From Cryptolaemus montrouzieri (Eukaryota; Arthropoda; Insecta; Coleoptera; Coccinellidae): a DNA stretch of 64,000 nucleotides. The notes under the pieces are model-generated. The model was given only the letters and a program-made list of their open reading frames with translations. It was not told the origin of the DNA and ran no database searches. Of this stretch, positions 45,828 to 57,924 are shown in pieces. Each line of letters opens with the position of its first letter. Positions within the stretch are counted from its first letter, which is position 1. Position numbers and translations under genes: made by a program. The DNA lies in contig JABFTP020000083.1 of the NCBI GenBank assembly GCA_013387265.2, positions 50,640,485 through 50,704,484 of the forward strand, given 5' to 3'.

Positions 45828-46825
45828 TTGCTGAATCTGGGAAAGGTAAATTATATCCAGCTAACATCTGGGATAGTGCATAAGTCCACGATAATAAATA
45901 ATGATATTCTTCATTTGTTGGTCTGTCGACCAATTGCCATATTGCCAATGATGTCAAAAATATTTGAGATGGCGGTCAAGAATAGAATGGTAGCATTTCT
46001 TAATAAGATGAATCTTTTCAACAGCGTCCAACATGCTACAGGAAGAATAGAAGTACAGTTACAGCAATACAAAGTGTCATTAATTTGATTCTTGAAGCTT
46101 TGGACAGAAACGAGAATGTATCTGTGTTGAATTTGATAGTTTGTCTCATGCTATAATCTTGCAGAAAGTGAGTAACTTGGGCTTTCGTGGAAGAGTTCAC
46201 AGGTTACTGAAATCCTATTTCAGTGATAGAAAACAGGTGGTGCAAGCAAACAATGAAGTATCAGAGGAACTTCTACTGGAGTGTGGAGTTCCTCAAGGAT
46301 CGATACTAGGCCCTCTACTTTTCTTAATGTATGTGAATGATATCTATATACAGAATGCAGCAGGTACTTGTCTTTACTACGATGATACACCAGTTATCAT
46401 GAAGGGTAATAGTCAGCAAGAAACTGAACAGAAAAAACAACAAGTTAAGTCCGAAACTTGAGCTTGGTTTGCGAGCAATAAACTAAAACTAAATGAAGAT
46501 GAAACTGAAGAACTGAGTTTTGGATCAAGAGAAATGATGAATTCTGTTAGATTCTTAGAAGTGTGGGTTGATTCTAGACTTAGTTGGGCAGATCATATTG
46601 ATAGAATCTGTGGAAAATCATCAAAGTCACTTTTTGCCTTACGAAAACTCATGAAATTGAGCACACAAGAATCTTCAAAAATAGCCTATTACTCATACTT
46701 TCATGCAATTATGTCAAATGGTGTACTGGTATGGGGTCTGGCAACAGAATCAAAGAGAATATTGATCATTCAGAAAAAAGCCTTGAGGATTGTTTTTATA
46801 TTGAAATCTAGGAATTCCTAACACG
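45828..46825 (+). pseudogene. Non-LTR retrotransposon RT (Jockey-like), broken
   Basis: CRPIAILPMMSKIFEMAVKN is at about 45,928. KSYFSDRKQVVQANNEVS is at about 46,210, ECGVPQGSILGPLLFLMYVN (motif B) at about 46,280, and the catalytic box is altered to YYDDTPVIMKG at about 46,375. VWVDSRLSWADHIDRI and SNGVLVWGLATESKRI (thumb and tail) lie at 46,560-46,760. A stop at 46,461 and a lost motif A show it is defunct. It converges with the minus-strand LINE beginning at about 46,860. Confidence 0.8.
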
Positions 46826-46859
46826 TCAATTAAACATACTATGCGGAAAAAAAATTAAA

Positions 46860-48510
46860 ATAAATAAAAGTCAAAAAGCAGAACTATACAACCACATAAC
46901 TAAGCTCATAATATGGATGGTTGAGGAGTTGCTCTTTTAGCCTTCTTTTCATCTTGCCAATAGGCCATATCTTCGAACGCTGTGGTGAATGATTGAAAAT
47001 TTTTGAAGGTAAGCTAGTCATGTGAGGCACTTCTATGTTTCCTTCTTGCCTAGTATTATATAAACTCATGTTATTTCTGTCTTTGAAAAGTTCCCTATTG
47101 TTTAAAACGAATATAATACACTCATACACATGAAGACTAGCAACAGTGAGTGTTGCAGTCTGTACAAAATATGGACGACAGGACTCTGTCTGACTTAGAC
47201 CCAATATTGCCCTTAAACATCCTTTCTGGAGGATAAGAAGTCTATTCATGTATGTGGAATTTCCCCATATGACGATACCATATCTCAGCCTGCTAGCAAC
47301 ATAGGCATTATATGCTAAAAAGGCAGTTTTCAAACTTACATGCCTTGCCATCATTCTTAAGGCATAAACGTATCTCGACAAACCAACAGCCAGAGAGTCC
47401 ACATGCTTTTCCCAGCTGAGTCGACAAGAAACCTGAGAGACTGCAGAGTAGGAATAACACCATCACAACATTAATAAGAGATGCTTTTGAACTCCGTACT
47501 GTAGTTGATCATGCTTATTGAACCATGAGTTCAAGTTACTCAGAGCTGAACATATTTGAGTGTCCATTGCACCTGACACAGAAAGCACTAAAGAGGTATC
47601 ATCAGCATACTGAATAAGAAACTCGGGAACGGAAGCTGGTAAATCGTTAGTGTATATGATATACAATAATGGCCCAAGGATGGATCCCTGAGGAACTCCA
47701 GTTTCATTGAGGAGAGCCAATGACCTGATTTCACTACCTGTTGCTAGATCTTTCTCAGCAACATATTGAGTTCTACCGGTCAGATATGACTTGAGAAGTT
47801 GCAATGGTGTACTGATTCCCACTCTGTACAGCTTCTCAAATAGTTTTTGATGGTTGAAGCTGTCGAAAGCCTTACTGAGGTGATTGCATGCTAGGGCGGT
47901 TATTTTTCCATTATTTAGTTTCTTGAAAATATTGTAATTGCAATATAAACTGCTCTTGTTGTAGATCTCCCCTTCCTAAACCCATTTTGATACTCAGACA
48001 ACACCCTGTATGTCTCAAGAAAGTTAACGATATTGTATATAATTTTCTCAAAAATTTTACTGAAACTACTCAACAATGATATCGGCCTGTAATCTTGTTT
48101 GTTGCCCTTCTTGTATGTTGCCTTTATTTTAGCAATTTTCAGATTATTGGGAAATATGCCTGTGTCAATCATATTTGCTGAATGAGATAACACTGGTGAT
48201 ACTTGGTCTGCAACCACCTTTATCAGTGTAATAGGAATTTCATCAAAGCCAGTGGACCTAGTATTCTTCAATGATTTTATAATATTGTATACCTCTTGTG
48301 GATCAGTATTCTCCAGTACTAGGCTATTACTGAGACTTTCATACTTAAATTTGGCACCATTATCCTCATTAGGAGCATCATCAGGGCTGCAATCACCGAC
48401 CAATCATGAAATACATTCTAACAGGATTTCTGATCTCTAGGGATCTCATTCAGAATGGAAACACTCTTACATACATTGCCTGTGTAGTTCCTAACCAATT
48501 GCCAAGTAGC
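46860..48510 (-). mobile_element. Non-LTR retrotransposon (Jockey-like), split by a PLE insertion
   Basis: Minus-strand RT. NLKIAKIKATYKKGNKQDYR is at about 48,145-48,090. SLLSSFSKIFEKI follows, then YQNGFRKGRSTTRA, a break at 47,915-47,822, NETGVPQGSILGPLLYIIYT at about 47,705, IQYADDTSLVLS (catalytic) at about 47,620, and the thumb and tail LSRYVYALRMMARHVSLKTA, SRLRYGIVIWGNS and LLILQKGCLRAILGL at 47,380-47,210. The last 172 codons are uninterrupted. Its upstream part is cut at 48,511-48,522 by the PLE pair and appears to resume at 51,403. Confidence 0.85.
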
Positions 48511-48522
48511 ATATCTCTCATT
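48511..48522. repeat. Target-site duplication, left
   Basis: ATATCTCTCATT, identical to 51,391-51,402. Confidence 0.9.
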
Positions 48523-49948
48523 TGAATTTGGGAGGCTTTTACTTGGTAAAATTCCATTATCAATAATAAAAAACAAGTACTGTGTTTTAAGGAATTTTAC
48601 TTAATAATTGCGATTCGTAACGCGTTTCACTACACCGTAGCTTCTTCAGACGAATGATTATGCAGAAAAATGTAAATGAGAATATAACTATAAATGTTCT
48701 TGAGTAATTAAAAGCTTATTGGTCGCCTCCTCCTAAGTGGTTATTTATGACAGGTATATCCAATAAAATTAAGGAATAGATTGCTCCCCGAAAAGATTCA
48801 ATAGAGGTGAAGGGCTTAAATCGACTTGTTCATTGATGAGTCTACCTGAGTGTTTGTATTTATTTATTTCTAAAGTTTCCCAAAGATCTACCTTCCAATA
48901 TTTATTATCTGTATGCAAAATTTCAAACTGTGGGTCGAAAGAATGATTATTTTCTAAGAGATGATTCGCGTAATTTGAATCTGATTTTTATTTGAAAAAC
49001 TGCGTTTATGTTCCGATATTCTAATATTAAAATTTCTATGTGTTCTACCAATGTAGAAATTATCACAGTCATTGCAATTCAATCTATAAACACCTGATTT
49101 ATTGTTTTTACCTGGTTTGGTTTTATTATTTTTTATATATTAGCCTAAATTATTATTAGTTTGGAAAGCTATGTTGAAATTATTGCTACTTAAGAATGAT
49201 TTAAGTTTCTCACTTGTAACCATTATTTTTGGCTATTTGTTTAATCAAATTTAGTTCTTTGTTGAAATTTTCTGGTGATAGCGGGATGTTAATCAATCTA
49301 TGAATAAAACTATTGAATGCTGACATTTTATGTTGATATGGATGACACGACGAGTTATGTATTATAATATCTGTATGTGACGGCTTATGGTAAATTGCGA
49401 AAACATGTTTTCCATTTTCATTCGAAATTGTTACGTCTAAGAAATTTATCGAATTATTGCTTTCTATTTCGGTTGTGAATGCAATTTTTGGATGTAATGA
49501 ATTTATATGATTTTCGAAAATTTTCAACTGTCTATCTGTTCCTGTGAAGCAAATAATGATATCGTCTACATAGCGATACCAGTATAAACAATATTTACTG
49601 AGTGGATGATTATGAATTAATTTCTCTAAGTTATTCATGAAAATTTCTGCTAACAAAGGACTCAACGGATTGCCCATAATCAAGCCGTCTTCAATAGTAT
49701 AATATTTGTAATTGAAATGGAAATAATTTTGATCTAAACAAATTTTTAATAATGAAAGAATATCTGATTTAATGATAGTATTGACATGATTCCTTTCTAA
49801 TAATTCTTCAACTAAGTAATACGCATCTTTTGGAGGAATGTTGGGAAATAGATTCTTAACATCGAAAGAAATAAGTTTGGAATTAGGTGGTATAGTGGTA
49901 TCTTTGATATTGGCAATAAGTTCGTATGAATTTTGACCGAAAATTCAG
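48523..49948 (-). mobile_element. Penelope-like element (lineage 1), left arm of palindrome
   Basis: Minus-strand PLE. Motif A reads SKLISFDVKNLFPNIPPKDA at about 49,890-49,830. GLIMGNPLSPLLAEIFMNNL is at about 49,690 and WYRYVDDIIICFTGTDRQLK (catalytic YVDD) at about 49,590-49,530. INFLDVTIS follows, then FNSFIHRLINIPLSPENFNK. A GIY-YIG region reads GVYRLNCNDCDNFYIGRTHR at about 49,100-49,040. Compared with the right arm it lacks about 118 bp near 49,210, between two TTACAA repeats. The RT fingers are missing because the arm is truncated at the palindrome centre. Confidence 0.9.
48613..48655 (-). ncRNA. Hammerhead ribozyme motif, PLE lineage 1 left end
   Basis: ATTCGT, CTGAAGA, CTAC/GTAG stem II, GAAA, CGCGTT, ACGAAT on minus. 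Identical to the right-end copy at 51,296-51,338. Confidence 0.75.
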
Positions 49949-50000
49949 ATTTAAAATTGCAATGTTTTATTAGCGCTAATAAAACATTGCAATTTTAAAT
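49949..50000. repeat. Perfect 52-bp palindrome at the PLE head-to-head junction
   Basis: Two 26-bp half-sites with no spacer meet at TAGC/GCTA (centre 49,974/49,975). Outside it the right arm lacks about 110 bp that the left arm keeps. Confidence 0.95.
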
Positions 50001-51390
50001 CTTCAAAAGATGCGTATTACTTAGTTGAAGAATTATTAGAAAGGAATCATGTCAATACTATCATTAAATCAGATATTCTTTCATTATTAAAATTTGTTTA
50101 GATCAAAATTATTTCCATTTCAATTACAAATATTATACTATTGAAGACGGCTTGATTATGGGCAATCCGTTGAGTCCTTTGTTAGCAGAAATTTTCATGA
50201 ATAACTTAGAGAAATTAATTCATAATCATCCACTCAGTAAATATTGTTTATACTGGTATCGCTATGTAGACGATATCATTATTTGCTTCACAGGAACAGA
50301 TAGACAGTTGAAAATTTTCGAAAATCATATAAATTCATTACATCCAAAATTGCATTCACAACCGAAATAGAAAGCAATAATTCGATAAATTTCTTAGACG
50401 TAACAATTTCGAATGAAAATGGAAAACATGTTTTCGCAATTTACCATAAGCCGTCACATACAGATATTATAATACATAACTCGTCGTGTCATCCATATCA
50501 ACATAAAATGTCAGCATTCAATAGTTTTATTCATAGATTGATTAACATCCCGTTATCACCAGAAAATTTCAACAAAGAACTAAATTTGATTAAACAAATA
50601 GCCAAAAATAATGGTTACAATCCCAAACTAATAAATAATATTTTAAATAAAAACAAAGTAGAATCGCATTGAATGAAGTTTACCCTGTCGATAAATTGAA
50701 ACAAAAATTCAACACCTTAACCTACGTTGGCATTACAAGTGAGAAACTGAAATCATTCTCAAGTAGCAATAATTTCAACATAGCTTTCCAAACTAATAAT
50801 AATTTAGGCAAATATATAAAAATAATAAAACCAAACCAGGTAAAAACAATAAATCAGGTGTTTATAGATTGAATTGCAATGACTGTGATAATTTCTACAT
50901 TGGTAGAACACATAGAAATTTTAATATTAGAATATCGGAACATAAACGCAGTTTTTCAAATAAAAATCAGATTCAAATTACGCGAATCATCTCTTAGAAA
51001 ATAATCATTCTTTCGACCCACAGTTTGAAATTTTGCATACAGATAATAAATATTGGAAGGTAGATCTTTAGGAAACTTTAGAAATCAATAAATACAAACA
51101 CTCAGGTAGACTCATTAATGAACAAGTCGATTTAAGCCCTTCACCTCTATTGAATCTTTTCGGGAGCAATCTATTCCTTAATTTTATTGGATATACCTGT
51201 CATAAATAACCACTTAAGAAGAAGCGACCCAATAAGCTTTTAATTACTCAAGAACATTTATAGTTATATTCTCATTTATATTTTTCTGTATATTCATTCG
51301 TCTGAAGAAGCTACGGTGTAGTGAAACGCGTTACGAATCGCAATTATTAAGTAAAATTCCTTAAAACACAGTACTTGTTTTTTATTATTG
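50001..51390 (+). mobile_element. Penelope-like element (lineage 1), right arm of palindrome
   Basis: Mirror of 48,523-49,948. GLIMGNPLSPLLAEIFMNNL starts near 50,150 and YRYVDDIIICFTG is at about 50,255. A one-base loss near 50,350 shifts the frame (HPKLHSQPK). TYVGITSEKLKSFSSSNNFN is at about 50,720, and GIY-YIG follows in a shifted frame at about 50,855-50,920. The end matches the left end exactly through the hammerhead to ACTTGTTTTTTATTATTG. Confidence 0.9.
51296..51338 (+). ncRNA. Hammerhead ribozyme motif, PLE lineage 1 right end
   Basis: ATTCGT, CTGAAGA, stem II CTAC-GGT-GTAG with one bulged G, GAAA, AC-GC-GT, T (cut), ACGAAT. All consensus core positions are present. Confidence 0.75.
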
Positions 51391-51402
51391 ATATCTCTCA
51401 TT
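51391..51402. repeat. Target-site duplication, right
   Basis: ATATCTCTCATT, the partner of 48,511-48,522. Confidence 0.9.
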
Positions 51403-53010
51403 GTACATAATCTTTGCTTAGAGCATCATGAGGGGACAGTGTCGTTGGTATTACTCTACCTTGTGTCAAATATATTGTCAATGGTGAAGCACCTAATTTT
51501 GTTATATACCTGTTTATGTATGAATGTATTTCCAACATTAGTACCGTACTTTTTGTCAGCTGAAGATGGTTGAAAGGCCGAAATTGATGATTAACTATGA
51601 CGTATTAAGGGCGGAATCAATTATCTATTTGCAGTTTTATCCTTTTCATGAACTCCCATACGTGAAAATTAAGAATTCTGAGAACCTCAATGCTGCCAAC
51701 ATCATATTTTAAAAGAGTTTAATGAAGAGGTAAAATCATGATAGATTTTGGAAAATCAACCCAAGAGGTAGTTACGGAAGAGAAGCAAGCTTCTCAGAAA
51801 GAAATAACCAAAATGAGGTTCTGGTCTGGCACTTTTCGAATGAAAATAACATAAGTAGTTGAGTGAAGAAATCAAGCCAGAAACTTAAACTTTCTTGGAA
51901 GTCGTATCAATAAAGTTGTCCAAAATATAGCTATTTACCAAGATATTCTTTTAAACGACTTTCAAAAATTCAAAAGAAGACGCCTTGTTGCCAAGAAATA
52001 TAATACACGTGTCATAATTAGTAAACAAGGCTTAAAGTTCACATCTACATTTATTTGTCCCCAAGGCCCAGTCGTATTTCCTGGAACATGCAATCTATAA
52101 ATAAAGATCGTTATGGTTTATCTTTCAGTTATATTATTGAGAAAACAATTTTTTTTTTGGAGGATACTGATGTTAATATTTAAATTCATCAAATGAACAC
52201 GTGATTCGAATTAGTATTGAATGTTTATTGGCTATTTGATTTTGATTAATCGCTAGACAATGCTTAATAGATTATTCATATTATATTCAATAGAAAACTG
52301 CAAAATTCGCAAGGATTTGTGGTTTGTGTTTGATGAACGACGAAAAACTTTGTGTCCTGATGAGAATTTATATGAATCTTTATTGGCAGAGCTCAAGAGG
52401 CTCTAAAATCGATGCGTGGAACTTCAGGAGTTGATTGTATGTTCTCAGAGTTCAAATATTTTGGGGTCCGGCTTTTTTTTTAATTTGGTTGCTTCAAGTA
52501 AAAGATTAAAATCGATTATTGATGAAGCTACATACACAAGGCGAAACAACAATTGTTCAGATCAAGTCCTGAGTACAACAATGTTCCTCAAATCAGGATT
52601 TCAAACTTAATTGTAAATAGGAGTTGAATTCTTGGACCTTCATCGACATATGATGCAGCGAGGAAAGCTGGTCTAATAAACACTAAGAAAATTAAAAGCT
52701 GATCGAGATTATATTGACTAATAGAAAACTTTGGGTTTGGTTTTCTACATCGATCTGTTTTGCGCCACCTTGTTCTATTATCTTGTCGTCACGATAACTT
52801 CAACTATTGAACAAGTTTTGTCTACCATTCAGTATGAGATCTCCAGGGAGATTCAGTAAGCCTTAATACTTTGAAAAAGTGTATGCTCTCTTGGGGCTGC
52901 ACTTTGTGTAGCACAAAGGGGTGCCATTCCTGTCGAAGATAGAAGTGTTATTGGTACATTTTTCTCGTTTTCATATATGAAAAAGGATTGAACATGAATT
53001 CAATAAATAT
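51403..53010. other. Resumed LINE edge, then unassigned DNA
   Basis: The first part probably belongs to the minus-strand LINE interrupted by the PLE, since minus frames read into NERYATWQLVRNYTG across the insertion point. From about 51,500 to 53,010 no gene was recognised. Confidence 0.35.
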
Positions 53011-54420
53011 TTTGTTAGTGTGGGTCCTGCTATAATACAAAAGTTAGAGGAAGAAAATGCCAACAGGGAAGCTCCTTTTGGAGACATTCATAATCTCAGT
53101 TCTTTATTTTTGACAGTTGTAGATGAATACGAAATCAAAGAAGCTCTTTCGGAAGTGAAAGCTGGCACTGCGGCGGGCTACGATGGAAAAAAGAAGTCTG
53201 ATGTTGACTGTATTTCTACGGAAGTGTTACCTATATTATGTAAGTTGATTAATAATGTAATGCAATCAGGGGAATTTCCTGATATTCTCAAAATTACCAA
53301 AGTAATACCGATTTATAAGAATGGATCCCAAGCTCAAACAGAGAACTATAGACCTATATATGTCGTGTCCCTATTCTCTATGTTACCTGTGGGGTACCAC
53401 AAGGCTCCGTCTTGGGTCCCTTACTGTATAAACTTTACGTCTTGAGACTAAAAATCGCGGGTCTGTATGCTAGATACTTCACATTTGATGATGGTTTACA
53501 GCGTGGCTGATTTGAAAATACTTGAGCAAATTATTAACAAGGATCTTTGAAGTATAATGCTTGGCTTATACAAAATAAACTTAAACTTAACACATCGAAA
53601 ACGAATTATATATTACTTATGCAAAAAAATAAACATGAGGAAGTTATTGAGTTAAAGATAGGTGACTGTACCATTAAAAGAGTGGACAGTTCCAAATATT
53701 CGGGTATTACAATTGATGAAAAGCTGAAATGGCGCCCTATGAAGATCTTTGCAATAAAATTATATCTATGATTGGAGTAATATTTCGCTGCGGTCAATAC
53801 CTTGATGATGAATCTAAATACATAATTTATAACGCCTATTTTGTTGCTAAGATAAGATATTTGATAACAATCTGGGAAATTGCTTGGATACTTTATTCAG
53901 TAAATTTCAGAGGATACAAAATAAATTCTTGAAAGTATTGTTTAATTTAAATTACAGAACTCCCTCATGTGAACTATATAATAGATTAAAACTTCTACCT
54001 TTAAAGTCCCTGCTGCAATTTGAGCAGTGTAAACAAATTTATAAAGTAACAAGATCAAATCATAAACTGAATACGTCTCTATTGAAAAATTCTCAAATAC
54101 ATGGTTATGATACTAAGTCCAGACAAAATCTTCGATTATACTTATGTCCATTGAGGACCCAGGTTGGTCTGAACAATCATATAAAGTGCTCGCAAGCTTG
54201 TAATAGTTCACCAGTAGAGATCAAAGGAATTCTTGATGAACCACAGGCAACTTAATCCAGAATCCAATTCCTGAAACAGCAATGCTGAAATGTAGTATTT
54301 GCCCGAGAAGGATTGTACGACTAGCTCAATAGTTAGTGATTTATTCCCTTTTGCGTTAAATTAGTTAAGGCATAAATATTCGTAGTTTATACTTTTTTCT
54401 ATTTTGGGTAATAAATAAAA
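53010..54420 (+). pseudogene. Non-LTR retrotransposon RT, internally deleted
   Basis: AGTAAGYDGKKKSD (pre-motif) is at about 53,165. MQSGEFPDILKITKVIPIYK and NYRPIYVVSLFS run to about 53,370. A large deletion then joins directly to VGYHKAPSWVPYC, a frame-shifted trace of the GVPQGSVLGP motif at about 53,390. The catalytic box is ruined (ARYFTFDDG region). The thumb reads NAWLIQNKLKLNTSKTNYIL (53,553), SSKYSGITIDEKLKW (53,688) and FSKFQRIQNKFLKVLFNLNY (53,895), and the tail is open to 54,255. Confidence 0.75.
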
Positions 54421-57400
54421 AAAATTAACAAATTTTGTTGAAAAGTAGAATGTAACTAGGAAGTTTGCGCAGAATTCTCGAAGACAAATATCTGATACAA
54501 AATTAATTCTCAGAATTTTCTGATTCGTTTTTTAACGATTTTCTTATAGGCAAACATTTTTCCATGCTGTAAAATCTTGCACCAGACAAAATATATTTTT
54601 ATATTGAATATTGATTGCAAAGTGTCGCAAATAAAAGTTTATCGACCTGTATTATCTTTTTACAAAACGGACTCAACATTCTTGATTTATTTGTTGGCAA
54701 CTGTGTCGTCCAAGAAGGCAGTTGTTTTTAAATATGAGTTATTATCACTGTGTGTAAAGTTCAAACATTTTTTCGATCCTTATGAAACCCCATTCGTTAG
54801 CTAGTGATACTGAAGAGAGTGCATTGTACTGTAAAACTTAAACATCTATTTTCGTCTAACTTCCCAATTCTATTCAATACGAAGCAATTATTGAAAATGT
54901 CTGTGATGTAAAGAAAATTTGGAGATTGATAGAAGCTCTTTTTTATCATACGAACAACTCAATAATAAGTTGAATATATCGTTAACCAGTTCCTATTCTA
55001 ATGTTTTGAATTAAATTAATTCTGGGAAATCTAACTTATATGTGTATTATTAAATGAATTTTGTGTTGATATCACTTGAATACTTGAAAAATTTGATTGT
55101 TCTAACTGGGGTATTCATTAAATCTTCGAATATGATTCAAAGATTAGTTTTCATTATTTTAATCGATTTACGTTGATCCTATATTGATTTCATGAGTAAT
55201 ATTTTTGAACTTTAGACCAGAGAATTAGTTCAGGAATTTCCCGATTTGTAATATTAGAATCTGCAACGAATCGGAATTAGATACTACAGAGATAAGATAA
55301 ATCCAAACCATGTTTTTAAGACAATGTGATACTTTGTGAATTTTTCAACTTCACGTTATCTATCTCAATAACTCAATGGTTAATCAGTATTGAGTTTGAT
55401 TAAGCCAAATAAAAATATGTTACTTAGTCGTTATATAAAATTACTTTTGCAAAAACCTCAATTTTCTCTATGTGTTTGTCTTACAAAGATGGACGATTAC
55501 ACCAATCTTACGTTTTAATGACACAATCTTCGTGAATATATTATTTTTCTCTATGGTTTTATGTTTCGAAGATGGCCCATTTCTAACCTTACGTTTTATG
55601 ACATTTCTTTTAAGAAACTTCACTTTTTCTTTATGGTTTCAACTATTCTATGCAATAAGCTATAGAAAAGGATCAAATCTAGTTAAACAATAATAATTAT
55701 CGTTGGTAGGCTATTTGTATCAAATTGTTTCATAATTGTTTCGTAAGAGTCGATATGTACAAATGTTATATTATTTTGGGCACTTTAATAATACATCTTA
55801 ACACATTTAGTAGCAGCTATGTTAAATCATCTCTTCTTCGTCACAACCACAGAACAATCCCTCTTCTCTGGTCACAACCGCACACGTATTGCCACAGAGT
55901 ATCATCAGAGACATATATACATGCAACTTTTTCTTTCTTAAATTATAGGCTTCGACACAAAGTTGCAGGAAAAATTATATTTTTCATATATTCGTTTCGT
56001 TTCTGGAAAATAATTCTTTAAGAAATCCAAACATATACTTTCATAGCCAATAGGACAAGTTAACGGAAATCACATCGGGAAAAGTTGATTGCTGAGACCC
56101 TTTCCAATATTTCCGACGATTCAATAAATTGCAAAATTATAAAATTTCTTTGAATCTAATCTTAAATACATAATACAAATTAAACCGGATGTTAATACTA
56201 GACATACTTTGTGGAATCAGTCGAAATAACGGCGCCAAAAATCCTTCAATATTTTTATCTCAAGTACGAAATGTCTATGAGATGAAATCATACTTGGAAT
56301 CACAAATAGCAAAGTTCAAGAACATCAAAATTTATTAACGTTAGGAATTTTTTCTATCATGGTTGCTGATAGTGATATAACTTTTTCGTCTGAACTGTAT
56401 GATAAACCACATGGATTGCTTTGAATTATTCTTAATTTTCTCCTTCAATTAGCATCATTTGTTTCCTATCAAAACTAAGCGAAAAAAGAAATAATCATAG
56501 AAAATCAAGTCTGGTAAATACGATGGCCATGACTTCTACATTTTGAGAAACAATAAGTGAATTATACTCCCCATAGTAATTTTTCTTTTTGCACAATTCC
56601 ATGCAAGTTTCAGCTATATATAGAACATCTATTATGACTAGGTTATAAAATAGTTTTGTCTGATCGAATAAATACAATGTCTCAAGCGATAACCGTTATT
56701 TTTACATTTCGAAGGATTTCCAAAATGGCTTGGTAACTCAAGAACGTATTAATTAGGTAAATATTAATCACCGCTGAAATATTCGCTTTATCACATGGCA
56801 AACTTACAAAATATTTTGATTTTGATTATTAATTACTTCCAATATTGCTCTATCTGCCATTTCATGATCAACAGTCGCATTTTTCAATAATATCGGTTTG
56901 TTTTGTTCGAGCTTTCTTCGTATGTACAAAGTTATGTACAAGGAAGGTTTGGGAAGTTTCTAGCCTGATAAGGGAATTTTTATGGGATTTTTTAAGTGTC
57001 ACTTTGATGTAGTGAACCATTTTTTCAGTAAATATTTCCAAAACTCGCATATCTTGCCATTTTGAAAGTTTAAGTATTAAAGTCTCTGGAGGTAAATCTG
57101 ATGAATCCGAAGAATCAACGAATCCTTAATTTCAACCAACAGAACCCTTGACGAATGATCAAGTGTTCATTTCTTTGCTAAAATTCAATTTTTCAATATA
57201 GTCACCTTTGAGGAAGATAGTCAACTTCTAGGGATAATTTTTTCGATGCCATTTTTATAATAAGATTTCTCTGTAACTTCAAAATAGACTTGTTTCGTCG
57301 ATAACCTGTTCATTTGATAAGCTTAACCTCCTTTCTCCTAAAATCAATACAGAAAATTCTCTACAACCAAATGAGAAGTTTCATGAAACTGCATAAAAAC

Positions 57401-57439
57401 AATTTGCCTGTTATTGCTATTATTGCCTATTTATTATTT
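54421..57439. other. Unassigned DNA with one weak transposase trace
   Basis: AT-rich with no gene recognised. At about 56,510-56,530 the minus strand reads SWPSYLPDL, reminiscent of the mariner PPYSPDL block, but the flanks do not support more. Confidence 0.35.
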
Positions 57440-57920
57440 GCCTCTTAGAAAGTCTGAACAACGCTGGCTTCAACGCACAAGGCTATGCTTATGATCTAGT
57501 TATCATCATTATGGGAAAGCATGATGGAATCTTATCGAACCTGATGCAAAAAACCCTCAACATGTAAATGTGTAAATGAATGGTGTGCTGAATAAGGGCT
57601 CAGCATCCATCCAGACAAAACCATTCTAATTCCATTCACAAAACGTAGAAAGTTGAACTTAAAGCCCCCCTTTCTGAATGGACATATTCTGAAATTTTCG
57701 GAACAGGCTAAGTATCTAAGGTTAACCCTAGATCAGAGACTCAACTGGAATTTACACATTGTAAAAACTCTTTCCAAGGCTACATCGTGCCTATGGGCAT
57801 ACCGTAGACTCTTCGGGAAGACCAGGGGGCTACAGCCAAAAAATTACCTACTGGTTATACACAGCGGTTATAAGACCCATTGCCACATATGCATCGTTAG
57901 TATGGTGGACGAAAACATCA
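57440..57920 (+). pseudogene. Non-LTR retrotransposon RT thumb fragment
   Basis: A GLSIHPDKT-like stretch in a shifted frame near 57,600 is followed by NLKPPFLNGHILKFSEQAKY, LRLTLDQRLNWNLHI, ATSCLWAYRRLFGKTRGLQP. This is the post-catalytic part of I/R1-like LINEs. The catalytic box is absent and the end is abrupt at about 57,920. Confidence 0.7.
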
Positions 57921-57924
57921 GAAA

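Noticed and set aside
51555..51592. Hammerhead-like CTGAAGATGGTTGAAAGGCC followed by GAAA
   Set aside because: Core similarity only; no stem I pairing and no PLE end next to it.
56470..57350. mariner-like SWPSYLPDL trace on -
   Set aside because: Only one weak block; no catalytic context or ends.
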